Origin: Planctomycetota bacterium
GTDB lineage: Bacteria > Planctomycetota > Planctomycetia > Pirellulales > Thermoguttaceae
DNA length: 6,176 nucleotides
Direction: 5' to 3'
NCBI GenBank assembly: GCA_023621895.1
Contig: JAMOAF010000763.1
Location: 1-6,176 of the forward strand
Position numbers and translations under genes: made by a program. Each line of letters starts with the position of its first letter. Position 1 is the stretch's first letter. Below the pieces are notes generated by a model, which saw only the letters and a program-made list of their open reading frames with translations, searched no databases and had not been told where the DNA came from. Below are positions 6,102 to 6,176 of the stretch, piece after piece.

Positions 6102-6140
6102 GCGGCTGCTATTCAGATAGCCGCGTGGGCTTGCCCCGCG
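6102..6140. repeat. Two overlapping intergenic hairpins
   Basis: The first has GCGG (6102-6105) and CTAT (6109-6112) pairing with ATAG (6117-6120) and CCGC (6121-6124), with a 3-base bulge (CTG) and a TCAG loop. The second has CGCG (6122-6125) and GGG (6127-6129) pairing with CCC (6134-6136) and CGCG (6137-6140), with a bulged T and a CTTG loop. They share bases 6122-6124, so only one can be fully formed in a given molecule. They lie beyond the terminator candidate, and nothing coding was seen from 6015 to the window end. Confidence 0.5.
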
Positions 6141-6176
6141 CTTCGTTACGTAAGGGTTGTGCCGCAGCGCAGGAGT

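Overview
The window is GC-rich (roughly 60-65% by eye). It carries five protein genes: a partial SPFH/band-7 protein, an NAD-kinase-like protein, a secreted GH95 alpha-L-fucosidase, a 67-residue zinc-ribbon membrane protein and a family 9 glycosyltransferase. Exported fucosidase, GT9 enzyme, small Cys4 membrane protein and structured or repeated intergenic DNA together suggest a Gram-negative-type bacterium, most likely of the Planctomycetota. That assignment is an inference from gene content and style. No rRNA or other taxonomic marker is present.

Layout. Positions 3-635 (+) hold the C-terminal part of an SPFH protein whose start lies outside the window. Its last 34 bases overlap an NAD-kinase-like gene at 602-1630 (+), so the two look like a translationally coupled operon. 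A convergent gap at 1631-1766 contains a 10-bp palindrome, a perfect 7-bp-stem hairpin and almost five copies of a 7-base tandem repeat. The fucosidase gene occupies 1767-4067 (-), with a signal peptide and a clear ribosome binding site. A 450-bp divergent gap (4068-4517) follows, with no convincing gene. The zinc-ribbon/transmembrane gene is at 4518-4721 (+). A 204-bp leader region (4722-4925) holds a possible -10 element and a near-perfect 17-bp palindrome. The GT9 gene runs from about 4926 to 6014 (+). The last 162 bases hold a plausible terminator and two overlapping hairpins.

How the genes relate. The SPFH and NAD-kinase-like genes are the only clearly coupled pair: a membrane scaffold together with a soluble enzyme whose nucleotide-binding motifs are recognisable but altered. 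The fucosidase acts outside the cytoplasm on fucosylated polysaccharide and stands alone on its strand. The GT9 enzyme probably adds a sugar, heptose or similar, to a surface glycan. The zinc-ribbon protein is of unknown function and is separated from the GT9 gene by its own regulatory-looking gap. No mobile element, CRISPR array, tRNA or rRNA was seen. The least explained parts are the SPFH/NAD-kinase-like pair, the zinc-ribbon protein and the palindromes and repeats between genes.
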